Positions 18,884-26,810 of a stretch of 64,000 nucleotides of DNA are shown in pieces. How positions within the stretch are numbered: position 1 is the stretch's first letter; each line of letters starts with the position of its first letter. The notes beneath the pieces were generated by a model that saw only the letters and a program-made list of their open reading frames with translations, was not told the DNA's origin and did no database searches. The position numbers and the translations under genes were made by a program. Source of the stretch: an uncultured Clostridia bacterium (lineage in GTDB: Bacteria > Bacillota > Clostridia > Christensenellales > Borkfalkiaceae); assembly GCA_944368775.1 (NCBI GenBank), contig CALVXB010000003.1:62001-126000 (forward strand). The letters run 5' to 3'.

Positions 18884-18894
18884 AGGGAATTTCT

Positions 18895-20124
18895 ATGCAA
18901 AAGACCGTCTTAAAAAATTATGCCAAACTGCTCGCGCGCGTCGGGCTGAACGTGCAGAAGGGGCAGGAAGTGATCATCACCGCCGAGCTCGACCAGCCCG
19001 AATTTGTCGAGCTGGCGGCGGAGGAGTGCTACCGCGCGGGCGCGGCGAAGGTGCGCGTCGAGTGGACGCACCAGCCCGTCTCCCGCCTCGCGGCGGAGTA
19101 TTGCGACGAGGCCGTGTTGGGCGAGGTGCGCCCCTGGCAGGAGGAGAAGCTGCGCTGTCAGGTGCGCGAGCTGCCCGCCCGCCTCTATTTGGAGAGCGCC
19201 GATCCCGACGGCATGAGCGGCATCGACGCCGCCAAGTATTCCCGCGCCATGCAGGCGCGCTCGCGCATCGTCAAACCCTACCGCGACAAGATGGAAAACA
19301 AGTACCAATGGTGCATCGCCGCCGTCGCGGGCGAAAAGTGGGCGAAAAAGGTGTTCCCCCGCGCGACGAGCGCGAGCATCGCCGTCGAAAAGCTGTGGCG
19401 CGCCATCCTCTCCTGCTCGCGCGCGCTCGAGGGCAACCCCATCGAAAATTGGCGCCTGCACGACGAGGACCTCGCCGCCCGCTGCGCCTACCTCAATTCG
19501 CTCGGCCTGACCTCCCTCGAGTATCAGAGCTCCAACGGCACAGACCTTCGCGTCGGCCTGCTGCGCGAGGGGCTGTTCTCGGCGGGGGAGGAAAAGACGC
19601 TCTCCGGCATCCCGTTCAACGCCAACATTCCCTCCGAAGAGGTGTTCACCAGCCCCAAAAAGGGGGAGGCGGAAGGGGTGGTCTACTCCACCAAGCCGCT
19701 CTCCTACCAGGGCCAGCTCATCCGCAACTTCTCTGTGCGGTTTGAAGGGGGCCGCGCGGTCGAAGTGCACGCTTCGGCGGGCGAAGCGCTGCTCAAAAAG
19801 ATGATCGAGATGGACGAGGGCGCGTCCTACCTCGGCGAGTGCGCGCTCGTGCCCTGCGATTCTCCCGTCAACGCCAGCCGCGTCCTCTTCTACAACACGT
19901 TGTTCGACGAAAACGCCGCCTGCCACCTCGCCTTCGGCAGGGGATTTACCAACTGCGTGCGCGGCTACGAGGACAAGACGGAAGGGCAGCTGCACGCGCT
20001 GGGCGTCAACGACTCCATCATCCACGTCGACTTCATGATCGGCAACGACGACTTGCACATCGACGGCGTCACCGATACGGGTGCCCGCCATCCGATATTC
20101 CGCAACGGCCGCTGGGCCTTCTGA
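18895..20124 (+). CDS. M29 family aminopeptidase (AmpS-like), copy 2
   Basis: A 409-residue paralogue of the preceding gene with the same order of motifs: NIPSEEVFTSP, the YLGECALVPCDSPVN block, ENAACHLAFGRG and NDSIIHVDFMIG. Both copies keep the putative ligands, so both are probably active; differences concentrate in the N-terminal half, which may shift peptide preference. AAGGGA precedes the ATG at 18895. A strong GC hairpin follows. The two are likely co-transcribed and co-translated. Confidence 0.93.
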   Translation: MQKTVLKNYAKLLARVGLNVQKGQEVIITAELDQPEFVELAAEECYRAGAAKVRVEWTHQPVSRLAAEYCDEAVLGEVRPWQEEKLRCQVRELPARLYLESADPDGMSGIDAAKYSRAMQARSRIVKPYRDKMENKYQWCIAAVAGEKWAKKVFPRATSASIAVEKLWRAILSCSRALEGNPIENWRLHDEDLAARCAYLNSLGLTSLEYQSSNGTDLRVGLLREGLFSAGEEKTLSGIPFNANIPSEEVFTSPKKGEAEGVVYSTKPLSYQGQLIRNFSVRFEGGRAVEVHASAGEALLKKMIEMDEGASYLGECALVPCDSPVNASRVLFYNTLFDENAACHLAFGRGFTNCVRGYEDKTEGQLHALGVNDSIIHVDFMIGNDDLHIDGVTDTGARHPIFRNGRWAF

Positions 20125-20153
20125 TCTTTTTTCGGGTTGAATTTATTACAGAG

Positions 20154-20181
20154 AGGGGCGCCCCCTGCGGGGGCGCCCCTT
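20154..20181 (+). terminator. GC hairpin after the aminopeptidase pair
   Basis: A 12-bp perfect stem AGGGGCGCCCCC / GGGGGCGCCCCT with a TGC loop. The following T tract is poor (TGCGTCGTTT), so it may act as a transcript 3' stabiliser rather than a full terminator. Confidence 0.55.
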
Positions 20182-20202
20182 GCGTCGTTTCGTTCGCGTA
20201 TT

Positions 20203-21807
20203 TCAGCCCGCGTACAGGCGCGCCCCCTTAAAATAGGCGATCCATGCCACGCAGAGTACTATGCAAACGGCGTTAAATGCCGCGACGGCGTACCATCCGA
20301 GGAAGGAGAGGCCGATCAGCAGGAAGCCGATCGCCATCGCGCCGAGCACGAGGATGGTCACGGGCGCGCTGCTCTTGACGACGTTCGCCTCCGCCTTCCA
20401 GTCGTATTTGGGCAGCTTGTAGTTGAGGAAGATGCCGCACAGCGCTGTGAATGCGGAAAAGATGACGGCGGTCGACAGCAGCGCCGCCCAGCCCGCCGCT
20501 CCCGCGCCGACCTTTGCGCAGACGACGGCGGAGAAAAAGAGGGAGGCCGCCCCGTCGATAAGGAAGGTGGGCATCGCCTTTGCGAGCAGGATGGTGCGCG
20601 CCGACACGGGCATGGAAAACAGCAGCCCGCGCGAGCTGCCTTCCAAAGACAGCGCCGACGCCGCGGGGCAAGACATGCCGATAAAGAGCACGACCAGCCC
20701 CGCCGCCATGTACGGCAGGTTTTGCTCGAAGAATTCGACGAGGTATGGAGCTTCCGTCTCCGCCTCCGCGCGCAGCAGGTCGATGAACGCCTGCGCGTCG
20801 ACGAAGAGCAGCGCGACGCCGCCTAGCACGAGCAGCAGCGCGCCCGATACGCCGTTCAACAGGTACACCGAGGAGGTAAACAGCCGCCTGAACTCCCTGC
20901 CCAGCAGCGATGCGAAGGCGGACGCGCTCTTCACGTCCCCCGCCTTATACGCGACGCGCGCGCCGCGGTTGAGCAGGGCCGCATTGATCTTGGAATAGAA
21001 GGGGGATACCGCGAGCACGAAGAGGGCGGCCGCGGCGACGGATACGCCGACAAAGGCGAAGATGCCCCAGACCGCCTCCCCCGAGAGGGTCATCGAGACC
21101 CACTGCGCGGGCGGGTAGACGTACCGCGCCAGCGCGTCGACGGCGGCCGCCATGTTGCCGGCGGCGTCCGGAGACTGCATGGAGAAGCTGAACGCAAAGC
21201 TCAGCACCATGATGGCGGCAAAGAACAAGACCCCGAACAGTCCCTGCAGCAGCCCCTTGATGCGCAGCCCCGCCATCAGCGCGGTCAGCAGCGTGCCGAT
21301 CGCCGTCGCCACGACGACGGGCAGCAGGGGCGCGCACAGCGTCGCGGCGAGGATGACGGCCAGCTGCGCGAAAGAAAATCCCGCAAATACAAAGTAGACG
21401 ACGGTGACCGGCGCCATCACGCCCAGGCAGAAGAGCAGGTTGACGAGGTAAGATACGAGCAGGCGGCTGCCGATGACGGCGCGCTTGGACACGGGCAAAG
21501 ACATGACCGCGTCGTAGTCTTTGAGGGCGAACAGGATGGAGCCGCCCTGCAGCAGCGAAAAGAAGAAGGTGATGATCGCCGTCAGCGCGATGGCCGCGGC
21601 GGGCACAGCCTGCGTCAGCCCCAGCCCGCAAAAGACGACGGCGAACAGGGTGACGTAGGCGATCAGCAGGAGGGAGACGACGGCAAAGGCGACGGCCCCG
21701 CCGACCGCCCTGCGCCGCACGCGCGCGTCGCTCGTATTGCGCGCGCGGTTGAGCCCGAGCAGCCCCATCAGCTGGATCTTTGTCAGCAGCATCCATTTAG
21801 CGCGCAT
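20203..21807 (-). CDS. ABC transporter permease (ABC-2-like, multi-TM)
   Basis: A 534-residue membrane protein with about 11-12 hydrophobic segments in two halves separated near residue 270 by a hydrophilic loop. It is encoded directly after an ABC ATPase and overlaps it by 11 bp. The segment YDAVMSLPVSKRAVIGSRLL is characteristic of the YthQ/YthP-like or EcsB-like ABC-2 exporters of Bacillota. The substrate is unknown. The C-terminal membrane segment (encoded around 20243-20268) contains a copy of the dispersed repeat, giving the VCIVLCV sequence. Confidence 0.82.
   Translation of the reverse strand: MRAKWMLLTKIQLMGLLGLNRARNTSDARVRRRAVGGAVAFAVVSLLLIAYVTLFAVVFCGLGLTQAVPAAAIALTAIITFFFSLLQGGSILFALKDYDAVMSLPVSKRAVIGSRLLVSYLVNLLFCLGVMAPVTVVYFVFAGFSFAQLAVILAATLCAPLLPVVVATAIGTLLTALMAGLRIKGLLQGLFGVLFFAAIMVLSFAFSFSMQSPDAAGNMAAAVDALARYVYPPAQWVSMTLSGEAVWGIFAFVGVSVAAAALFVLAVSPFYSKINAALLNRGARVAYKAGDVKSASAFASLLGREFRRLFTSSVYLLNGVSGALLLVLGGVALLFVDAQAFIDLLRAEAETEAPYLVEFFEQNLPYMAAGLVVLFIGMSCPAASALSLEGSSRGLLFSMPVSARTILLAKAMPTFLIDGAASLFFSAVVCAKVGAGAAGWAALLSTAVIFSAFTALCGIFLNYKLPKYDWKAEANVVKSSAPVTILVLGAMAIGFLLIGLSFLGWYAVAAFNAVCIVLCVAWIAYFKGARLYAG
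20243..20268 (-). repeat. Dispersed palindromic repeat, copy d (inside the permease gene)
   Basis: On the minus strand GTTTGCATAGTACTCTGC followed by GTGGCATG. It differs at three positions from the intergenic consensus and is translated as part of the last membrane segment. Confidence 0.75.
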
Positions 21808-22528
21808 CGCTCTCGAGCACCTCCATGAACACCGCCTCGAGGCTCTCGTCGCCGCGCACCGCGTCGATGTCGCCGCTCGCGATCAGCTTGCCCCCCTTGA
21901 TGATCGCGATCTTGTTGCACAGCTTTTCGGCGACGTCTAAAACGTGCGTCGAAAAGAAGATGGCGCTGCCCGCCGCGCACATCTCGCGGAACACCTGCTT
22001 GAGCTTGAAGGCGGCCTCCGGGTCCAGCCCGACGAAGGGCTCGTCCAGCACCATCAGCTTGGGCGCGTGCAGCAGCGCGCCGATGATGGCGAGTTTTTGC
22101 TTCATGCCGTGCGAATAGGCGCCGATCAGCGAGCCGAGGTCCCCCTCGATGCGGAACATCGCGGCGTACTTTTCCACCCGCTCGCGGCGCAGCGCCTTAT
22201 CCACGCCGAACATATCGCCGATAAAGTTGAGGTACTGCACGCCCGTCAGGTACTCGTACAGGTCGGGGTTGTCGGGGATGTACGCCGTGACCGCCTTGCA
22301 GGCGACCGGCTGCTGCTTCACCGACTTGCCGTCGATGTAGATCTCGCCCGCGTCGAAGTCGAGGATGCCCGTCACGGCGCGCAGCGTCGTCGTCTTGCCT
22401 GCGCCGTTCTGCCCGATAAAGCCGTAGATATCCCCGGCATATACGTCCAGCGAGAGGCCGTCCACCGCCTTCTTGTCCTTGCCGTAGCTCTTGCTCAGGT
22501 TTCTGATCTCGAGGATCTTGTTTTCCAT
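21797..22528 (-). CDS. ABC transporter ATP-binding protein
   Basis: A 243-residue ATPase with Walker A GQNGAGKTTT (about residue 40), the ABC signature YSHGMKQK, Walker B LMVLDEP and the switch His in FSTHVLD. It is the partner of the overlapping permease gene, forming an exporter of EcsA/YthP type. The ribosome site AAAGGAG lies before the ATG at 22528. The substrate is not predictable. Confidence 0.92.
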   Translation of the reverse strand: MENKILEIRNLSKSYGKDKKAVDGLSLDVYAGDIYGFIGQNGAGKTTTLRAVTGILDFDAGEIYIDGKSVKQQPVACKAVTAYIPDNPDLYEYLTGVQYLNFIGDMFGVDKALRRERVEKYAAMFRIEGDLGSLIGAYSHGMKQKLAIIGALLHAPKLMVLDEPFVGLDPEAAFKLKQVFREMCAAGSAIFFSTHVLDVAEKLCNKIAIIKGGKLIASGDIDAVRGDESLEAVFMEVLESDAR

Positions 22529-22674
22529 AAAACTCCTTTCCCGCGGCCGCGCGTCTGTCGGGCCGCCCGGTACGCTTCCATGGTATCATACGCCCGCACT
22601 TATGTCAAGTGAACGAACAAAAAAGGGCGGGCGGCGCGCCATGTCCGATTTTTTTGCCTTTGGTGCAAAATGTA

Positions 22675-22703
22675 TTGCCGTTTTTTTGAAAATCATGTAT
22701 AAT
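22675..22703 (+). promoter_or_regulatory. Sigma-70 promoter for the aldo/keto reductase gene
   Basis: TTGCCG at 22675-22680, a 17-bp spacer, TATAAT at 22698-22703, with the start codon 30 bp downstream. Confidence 0.8.
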
Positions 22704-22732
22704 AGAACAAAAAGGAATGGGGAGGTACATCG

Positions 22733-23647
22733 ATGCGCAAGGTCAACGTCGCAGATATGAAGCTGCCCGTGCTCGCCGTCGGCTGCATGGGTTTGGACAA
22801 GGCGGGCGCGGATGGCACGCGCGCGCTGCTCTCTGCCGCGCTGGACGCGGGGCTCAACTTTTTCGACCACGCCGACATCTACGGCGACGGCGCGTGCGAG
22901 AGCTTGTTCGGCGACGCGATGCGCGCGCTCGGCATCCCGCGTGGCGCGTATGTGCTGCAATCCAAGTGCGGCATCATCCGCGGCAAGATGTACGACCTCT
23001 CCGCCGAGCACATCGTCGCCGCCGCCGAGGGCTCGCTGCGCCGCCTGCGCACCGACCACCTCGACATCCTGCTGCTGCACCGCCCCGACCCGCTCATGCG
23101 GCCGGAGGAGGTCGCCGCCGCCTTCGACAAGCTGGAAGGGGAGGGCAAGGTGCTGCGCTTCGGCGTCTCGAATATGCACCCGTACCAGATCGCGCTGCTG
23201 CAAAGTGCGCTGCGCCAAAAATTGTGCGTCGACCAGCTGCAGTTCTCGCCCGCGCACGCGGGCATGGTGCGCTGCGGCATGGAGGTCAACATGAACACCG
23301 ACGGCGCCGCCGCGCGCGACGGGTACGCCCTCGACTACTGCCGCCTGCACGGCATCGCCGTCCAGGCGTGGTCGCCCCTGCGCTACGGTTTGCTCGAAGG
23401 GGTGTATTTAGACGACCCGCACTTCGCATCCCTCAACGCCGCTCTGGCGGATGTAGCCGCAAGTTACGGCGTCACCAAGGCGGCCGTCGTCGCCGCGTGG
23501 ATCCTGCGCCACCCCGCCGTCGCGCAGGTCGTCACGGGCACGTCGAACGTAAAGCACCTGTTCGAAATGGCGGAGGGCGCGCGCGTCGAGCTGCGCCGGG
23601 AGGAATGGTATAAAATCTACCTCTCCGCGGGGAATATGCTCCCGTAA
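22733..23647 (+). CDS. Aldo/keto reductase (YdhF-like)
   Basis: A 304-residue NADPH-dependent oxidoreductase with the AKR tetrad: Asp and Tyr in FFDHADIYGDG (about residues 45-55), Lys in QSKCGI and His in LLLHRPDPL. FGVSNMHPYQ and VQAWSPLRYG are the usual barrel strands, and the C-terminal part binds the cofactor phosphate. The substrate aldehyde or ketone is unknown. It has its own promoter and GGGGAGG ribosome site. It is followed by the dispersed repeat and rdgB. Confidence 0.88.
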   Translation: MRKVNVADMKLPVLAVGCMGLDKAGADGTRALLSAALDAGLNFFDHADIYGDGACESLFGDAMRALGIPRGAYVLQSKCGIIRGKMYDLSAEHIVAAAEGSLRRLRTDHLDILLLHRPDPLMRPEEVAAAFDKLEGEGKVLRFGVSNMHPYQIALLQSALRQKLCVDQLQFSPAHAGMVRCGMEVNMNTDGAAARDGYALDYCRLHGIAVQAWSPLRYGLLEGVYLDDPHFASLNAALADVAASYGVTKAAVVAAWILRHPAVAQVVTGTSNVKHLFEMAEGARVELRREEWYKIYLSAGNMLP

Positions 23648-23682
23648 GCGAAAAAGCGGCTCGAAATTTTGATTTTTACGCG

Positions 23683-23708
23683 TTTGCATAGTACTATGCG
23701 TGACATAA
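23683..23708 (+). repeat. Dispersed palindromic repeat, copy e (before rdgB)
   Basis: TTTGCATAGTACTATGC followed by GTGACATAA, the consensus form. It is preceded by AAATTTTGATTTTTACGCG, similar to the sequence before copy g. It ends 2 bp before the rdgB ribosome site GGAGGG. Confidence 0.9.
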
Positions 23709-23723
23709 CAGGAGGGACCAGCG

Positions 23724-24314
23724 TTGCAGACCATCGTCGTCGCGAGCGGAAATAAAGGGAAATTGCGCGAGATCGCCGCCATCTTTCGCGGACATGTCGT
23801 CATCTCCATGCAGGAGGCGGGCTTTACGGGAGACATCGAGGAGACGGGCGAGACGTTTGAAGAAAACGCGCGCATCAAGGCGCGCGCGGTCAGCCGCGCG
23901 CTGCACTGCACGGCGCTCGCCGACGACTCCGGCCTGTGCGTGGACGCGCTGGGCGGCGCTCCGGGCGTGCACAGCGCCCGCTTCTGCGGCCGCCACGGCG
24001 ACGACGCCGCCAACAACGCCCTCCTTTTAGAGAGGATGCGCGCCGTTCCCGACGGGCAGCGCGGGGCGTACTTCGAGAGTTGCGTCGCCCTCTGCACGGC
24101 GGACGGTTTAGAGCTGACGGCGAGCGGCCGCACCTACGGCCATATATTAAAGGAAGCGGCAGGAGAAGGCGGCTTCGGCTACGACCCGCTCTTTTGGAGC
24201 GATGAACTGCAAAAGAGCTTCGGCGTCGCCTCCGCGGAGGAAAAGAACGCCGTATCTCACCGCGCCAAGGCGCTGGCGGCGCTCGCGGCGCGCTGCAGGG
24301 AGGCGGGCGTATGA
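23724..24314 (+). CDS. rdgB: dITP/XTP pyrophosphatase (RdgB/HAM1 family)
   Basis: A 196-residue house-cleaning enzyme that hydrolyses dITP, dXTP and ITP to monophosphates. Signatures are VVASGNKGKLREI at residues 5-17, ETGETFEENARIKA and ALADDSGLCVDALGGAPGVHSARF (read in two blocks), then GFGYDPLF. The start is an unusual TTG at 23724; it is chosen because GGAGGG sits 7 bp upstream and the family N-terminus begins at exactly this point. The stop overlaps the next start as ATGA. Confidence 0.93.
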   Translation: MQTIVVASGNKGKLREIAAIFRGHVVISMQEAGFTGDIEETGETFEENARIKARAVSRALHCTALADDSGLCVDALGGAPGVHSARFCGRHGDDAANNALLLERMRAVPDGQRGAYFESCVALCTADGLELTASGRTYGHILKEAAGEGGFGYDPLFWSDELQKSFGVASAEEKNAVSHRAKALAALAARCREAGV

Positions 24315-24781
24315 AGACGATCGTCGTCCTCTCGGACACCCACCGCAACCTCGCCCCGCTTGAAAAGATCTCCCGCGTGCTTTCCGAGTGCGACATGTTC
24401 GTTCATTTAGGCGACATGGCCTCCGACGCGCGCGAGCTCGCCCGCATGTATCCCGAAAAGACGCACGTCGTCCTCGGCAACAACGACTTTTACGGCGCCG
24501 AAAGCGAGCTCGTCTTAGAGGCGGAAGGCCGCCGCATCTTCGCCTGCCACGGCCACCGCTACGGCGTCAAGCAGGGCACCGCAGAGCTCGTCGCCGCCGC
24601 GAGAGAGCGCGGGTGCGACATCGCCCTCTACGGCCACACGCACGAGGCAGACGTGCACGAAGAAGGGGAGGTGCTCGTCGTCAACCCCGGCTGCATGACC
24701 CGCTATACCCCCGTGCCGACTTACTGCTACCTCGTCGTCGTCGGCAAAAAGGCAATCGCAACCATCGTCGAAGTGCACTGA
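24311..24781 (+). CDS. YfcE/MJ0936-like metallophosphoesterase
   Basis: A 156-residue phosphodiesterase of the YfcE family. Metal-binding motifs are in order LSDTHRN (residues 6-12), HLGDMASD, LGNNDF, CHGHRYG and GHTHEADVH near 121. It hydrolyses phosphodiesters in vitro; the natural substrate is unknown. It overlaps rdgB by 4 bp, a pairing conserved in many Bacillota. Confidence 0.92.
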   Translation: MKTIVVLSDTHRNLAPLEKISRVLSECDMFVHLGDMASDARELARMYPEKTHVVLGNNDFYGAESELVLEAEGRRIFACHGHRYGVKQGTAELVAAARERGCDIALYGHTHEADVHEEGEVLVVNPGCMTRYTPVPTYCYLVVVGKKAIATIVEVH

Positions 24782-24841
24782 CGAACATTTTTTGTGCGTT
24801 TTGAAAATCGCAAATTTTTTGCGGAAAGTTTCCGAAAATAT

Positions 24842-24870
24842 TTGACATAAAATTCTCTATTTGGTATAAT
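24842..24870 (+). promoter_or_regulatory. Consensus sigma-70 promoter of the tRNA cluster
   Basis: TTGACA at 24842-24847, a 17-bp spacer, TATAAT at 24865-24870; the first tRNA begins 18 bp later. A perfect consensus fits a stable-RNA operon. Confidence 0.92.
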
Positions 24871-24888
24871 GGCATAGCGTTGTGAATC

Positions 24889-24962
<74 letters not shown>

Positions 24963-24992
24963 TAAGCATAGATGAGAGTCGAGCGTGTTTAT

Positions 24993-25069
<77 letters not shown>

Positions 25070-25077
25070 AATTTTAT

Positions 25078-25155
25078 GGCGGGTGTAGCTCAGTTGGTTA
25101 GAGCGCCAGATTGTGGCCCTGGAGGTCGTGGGTTCGATTCCCGTCGCCCGCCCCA
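25078..25155 (+). tRNA. tRNA-His(GTG)
   Basis: Includes an encoded G at -1 (25078) opposite discriminator C at 25152, the tRNA-His identity element. Acceptor GCGGGTG / CGCCCGC, anticodon GTG in GATTGTGGC, CCA encoded. Confidence 0.97.
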
Positions 25156-25168
25156 TAAAATTTTTGAT

Positions 25169-25243
25169 TGGGGTGTCGCCAAGCGGTAAGGCACCGGATT
25201 TTGATTCCGGCATTCGTAAGTTCGAATCTTGCCACCCCAGCCA
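25169..25243 (+). tRNA. tRNA-Gln(TTG)
   Basis: Acceptor TGGGGTG / CACCCCA, anticodon TTG within GATTTTGATTC, CCA encoded. Confidence 0.97.
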
Positions 25244-25257
25244 TTTGTCAGCGATTC

Positions 25258-25333
25258 GGTCCATTAGCTCAGTTGGCAGAGCACGTGACTTTTAATCACG
25301 GTGTCCCGCGTTCGAATCGCGGATGGATCACCA
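25258..25333 (+). tRNA. tRNA-Lys(TTT)
   Basis: Acceptor GGTCCAT / ATGGATC with one G-U pair, anticodon TTT in ACTTTTAAT, CCA encoded. Confidence 0.97.
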
Positions 25334-25338
25334 TATAT

Positions 25339-25414
25339 GCACCTTTAGCTCAGTTGGTAGAGCAACTGACTCTTAATCAGTGGGTCCCGGGTTCGAGTCC
25401 CTGAAGGTGCACCA
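25339..25414 (+). tRNA. tRNA-Lys(CTT)
   Basis: Acceptor GCACCTT / AAGGTGC, anticodon CTT in ACTCTTAAT, CCA encoded. Last gene of the cluster. Its 3' end plus flank (25409-25434) recurs inverted at 33508-33533, and its two acceptor strands are echoed in the structured units at 33540 and 33659. Confidence 0.97.
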
Positions 25415-25417
25415 ATC

Positions 25418-25465
25418 AAAGCCTAATTCGAATATCCAAAAGGGTATTCGGGTCAGGCTTTTTTT
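25418..25465 (+). terminator. Intrinsic terminator of the tRNA cluster
   Basis: AAAGCCT and CGAATA strands pair with TATTCG and AGGCTTT across a short AAAA loop, followed by seven T. The left strand lies in the 26-bp block repeated inverted at 33.5 kb. Confidence 0.85.
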
Positions 25466-25473
25466 CTGCGCTT

Positions 25474-25989
25474 TTAGCCGATATATATCCTTACCTCCAT
25501 CCGTTGTGGCGGCGTTATCTGCGCGTGCGAGAAGGCATAGCACGATACAGTGTTCTTATAAAAGCAAAAGCCCCGACTTTCGTCGGGGCCGTCTGCTTTG
25601 AGCGGGCTGTTGAAATATATCTCCATCCTGTCATCATACAGAACGATTTTGTCTATCAGGTAATTGATCAGCATCTTGGCTTCCTGCCGCAGCGCCTGCT
25701 CATAAAATCGCCTTATATCTTGTTCGGTCAGTTTAACGGCGCTTTTGCTTTGTTCGATCAGGACAAGCCGCTCAAGTTCCTGCTGCCGTTCTTCAAGTTC
25801 CTTTAATCTCTTTGCCGTCGCGTTTGAAACGATTCCGCGCTCTATGGCATTTACGATGTTGTCTATCGAGACCTGCGTCTGTTTCTGTTCTTTAAGAAGA
25901 AGAGCGAGAGAGGAATTTGCTCGCATCATATGCCCTTTGAAGATAACGACCCCGCCCCGACTCTTCCGCTCGGGGTAACGGTGCGGCAA
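25474..25989 (-). pseudogene. C-terminal remnant of a large serine recombinase
   Basis: Up to 171 codons are open, but only the C-terminal coiled-coil part of a large serine recombinase is recognisable: IDNIVNAIERGIVSNATAKR, KELEERQQELERL and LTEQDIRRFYEQALRQ, then INYLIDKIVLYDDRMEIYF and a tail rich in aromatics. The N-terminal catalytic domain and the zinc domain are absent, and the first roughly 30 residues do not look like the family. Such enzymes integrate phages and conjugative elements. The fragment points towards tRNA-Lys and sits immediately beside it, so it is probably the scar of an integrated element. It could be translated, but recombination activity is excluded without the catalytic Ser domain. 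Confidence 0.75.
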
Positions 25990-26054
25990 TTTTCAGCCTG
26001 CTAAAATCTCAATGGTATCGCTTCAACAGATATTTGAGGAAAATCGCCGCAAGT

Positions 26055-26083
26055 ATTGAAATTCTGCCTGCGATATGGTAAAA
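26055..26083 (+). promoter_or_regulatory. Sigma-70 promoter of the two-component system
   Basis: TTGAAA at 26055-26060, a 17-bp spacer, TAAAAT at 26078-26083, 19 bp before the response regulator start. Confidence 0.8.
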
Positions 26084-26101
26084 TAGTACGAGAGGTGACG
26101 T

Positions 26102-26806
26102 ATGATAAATATTATCGTTGTCGACGATTGCCCTTCCGACGCGCAGTTGCTCATTTCATTGATACACAAATATGCCGAAGAGAGCGGCAGGGAGATCGCC
26201 GTAAGGCATTATGAAAGCGCCCTTCGCTTCCTCTCCGAGTACAGAAGCGACGCCGATATCATCTTTATGGACATCGAACTCCCCGACATAAACGGCATTA
26301 TGGCGAGCGGCAAGCTGCGCCGTACGGACGGCGACGTCGCGCTCGTTTTCGTCACGAACCTCGCGCATATGGCGATAAGCGGGTATGCGGTGGAGGCGAG
26401 CGACTTTATCGTAAAGCCCGTACATTATTACAGGCTGTCCGCCCTCATGAACAAGCTCATCAAGCGGTTGGAGATGAAGGGAAAAGACTATATCTCCGTC
26501 GTCACGAATCACGGCGTCGAACGCTTTCGCCTAAGTCAGGTGCTGTATATCGAAGCCGAGGCTCACCGCATAACTTACCACCTCGCCGAGCGCAGCATAA
26601 CCTATTCGGGCACGCTTAGCGCCTGCGAAAAAGCGCTGCCGCAGGATAGCTTTTTCAGGTGCTTTCAGAGCTTTATAGTCAATCTGAGGTACGTCCTGTC
26701 CTGCACGGGCAGCGAGATCATTATGGTCGGCGGCGATAAGATACCCTTGAGCCGGGCAAAGCGCAAACAATTCATGGAAGCGCTCACGCGCTATATGCAC
26801 GGGTGA
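26102..26806 (+). CDS. LytTR-family response regulator
   Basis: A 234-residue regulator. The receiver domain has DD at residues 8-9, phospho-acceptor D57 in FMDIELPD, the Thr in VFVTN and the Lys in IVKPVHYY. The C-terminal LytTR DNA-binding domain runs from about residue 130 (DYISVVTNHGVERF, then QVLYIEAEAHR, SFIVNLRYV). AgrA-like proteins of this kind control secretion, peptide signalling or cell-surface genes. GAGAGGTGA is the ribosome site. The sensor kinase gene follows 4 bp downstream. Codon use and GC are lower than in the flanking core genes. Confidence 0.92.
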   Translation: MINIIVVDDCPSDAQLLISLIHKYAEESGREIAVRHYESALRFLSEYRSDADIIFMDIELPDINGIMASGKLRRTDGDVALVFVTNLAHMAISGYAVEASDFIVKPVHYYRLSALMNKLIKRLEMKGKDYISVVTNHGVERFRLSQVLYIEAEAHRITYHLAERSITYSGTLSACEKALPQDSFFRCFQSFIVNLRYVLSCTGSEIIMVGGDKIPLSRAKRKQFMEALTRYMHG

Positions 26807-26810
26807 ACCT

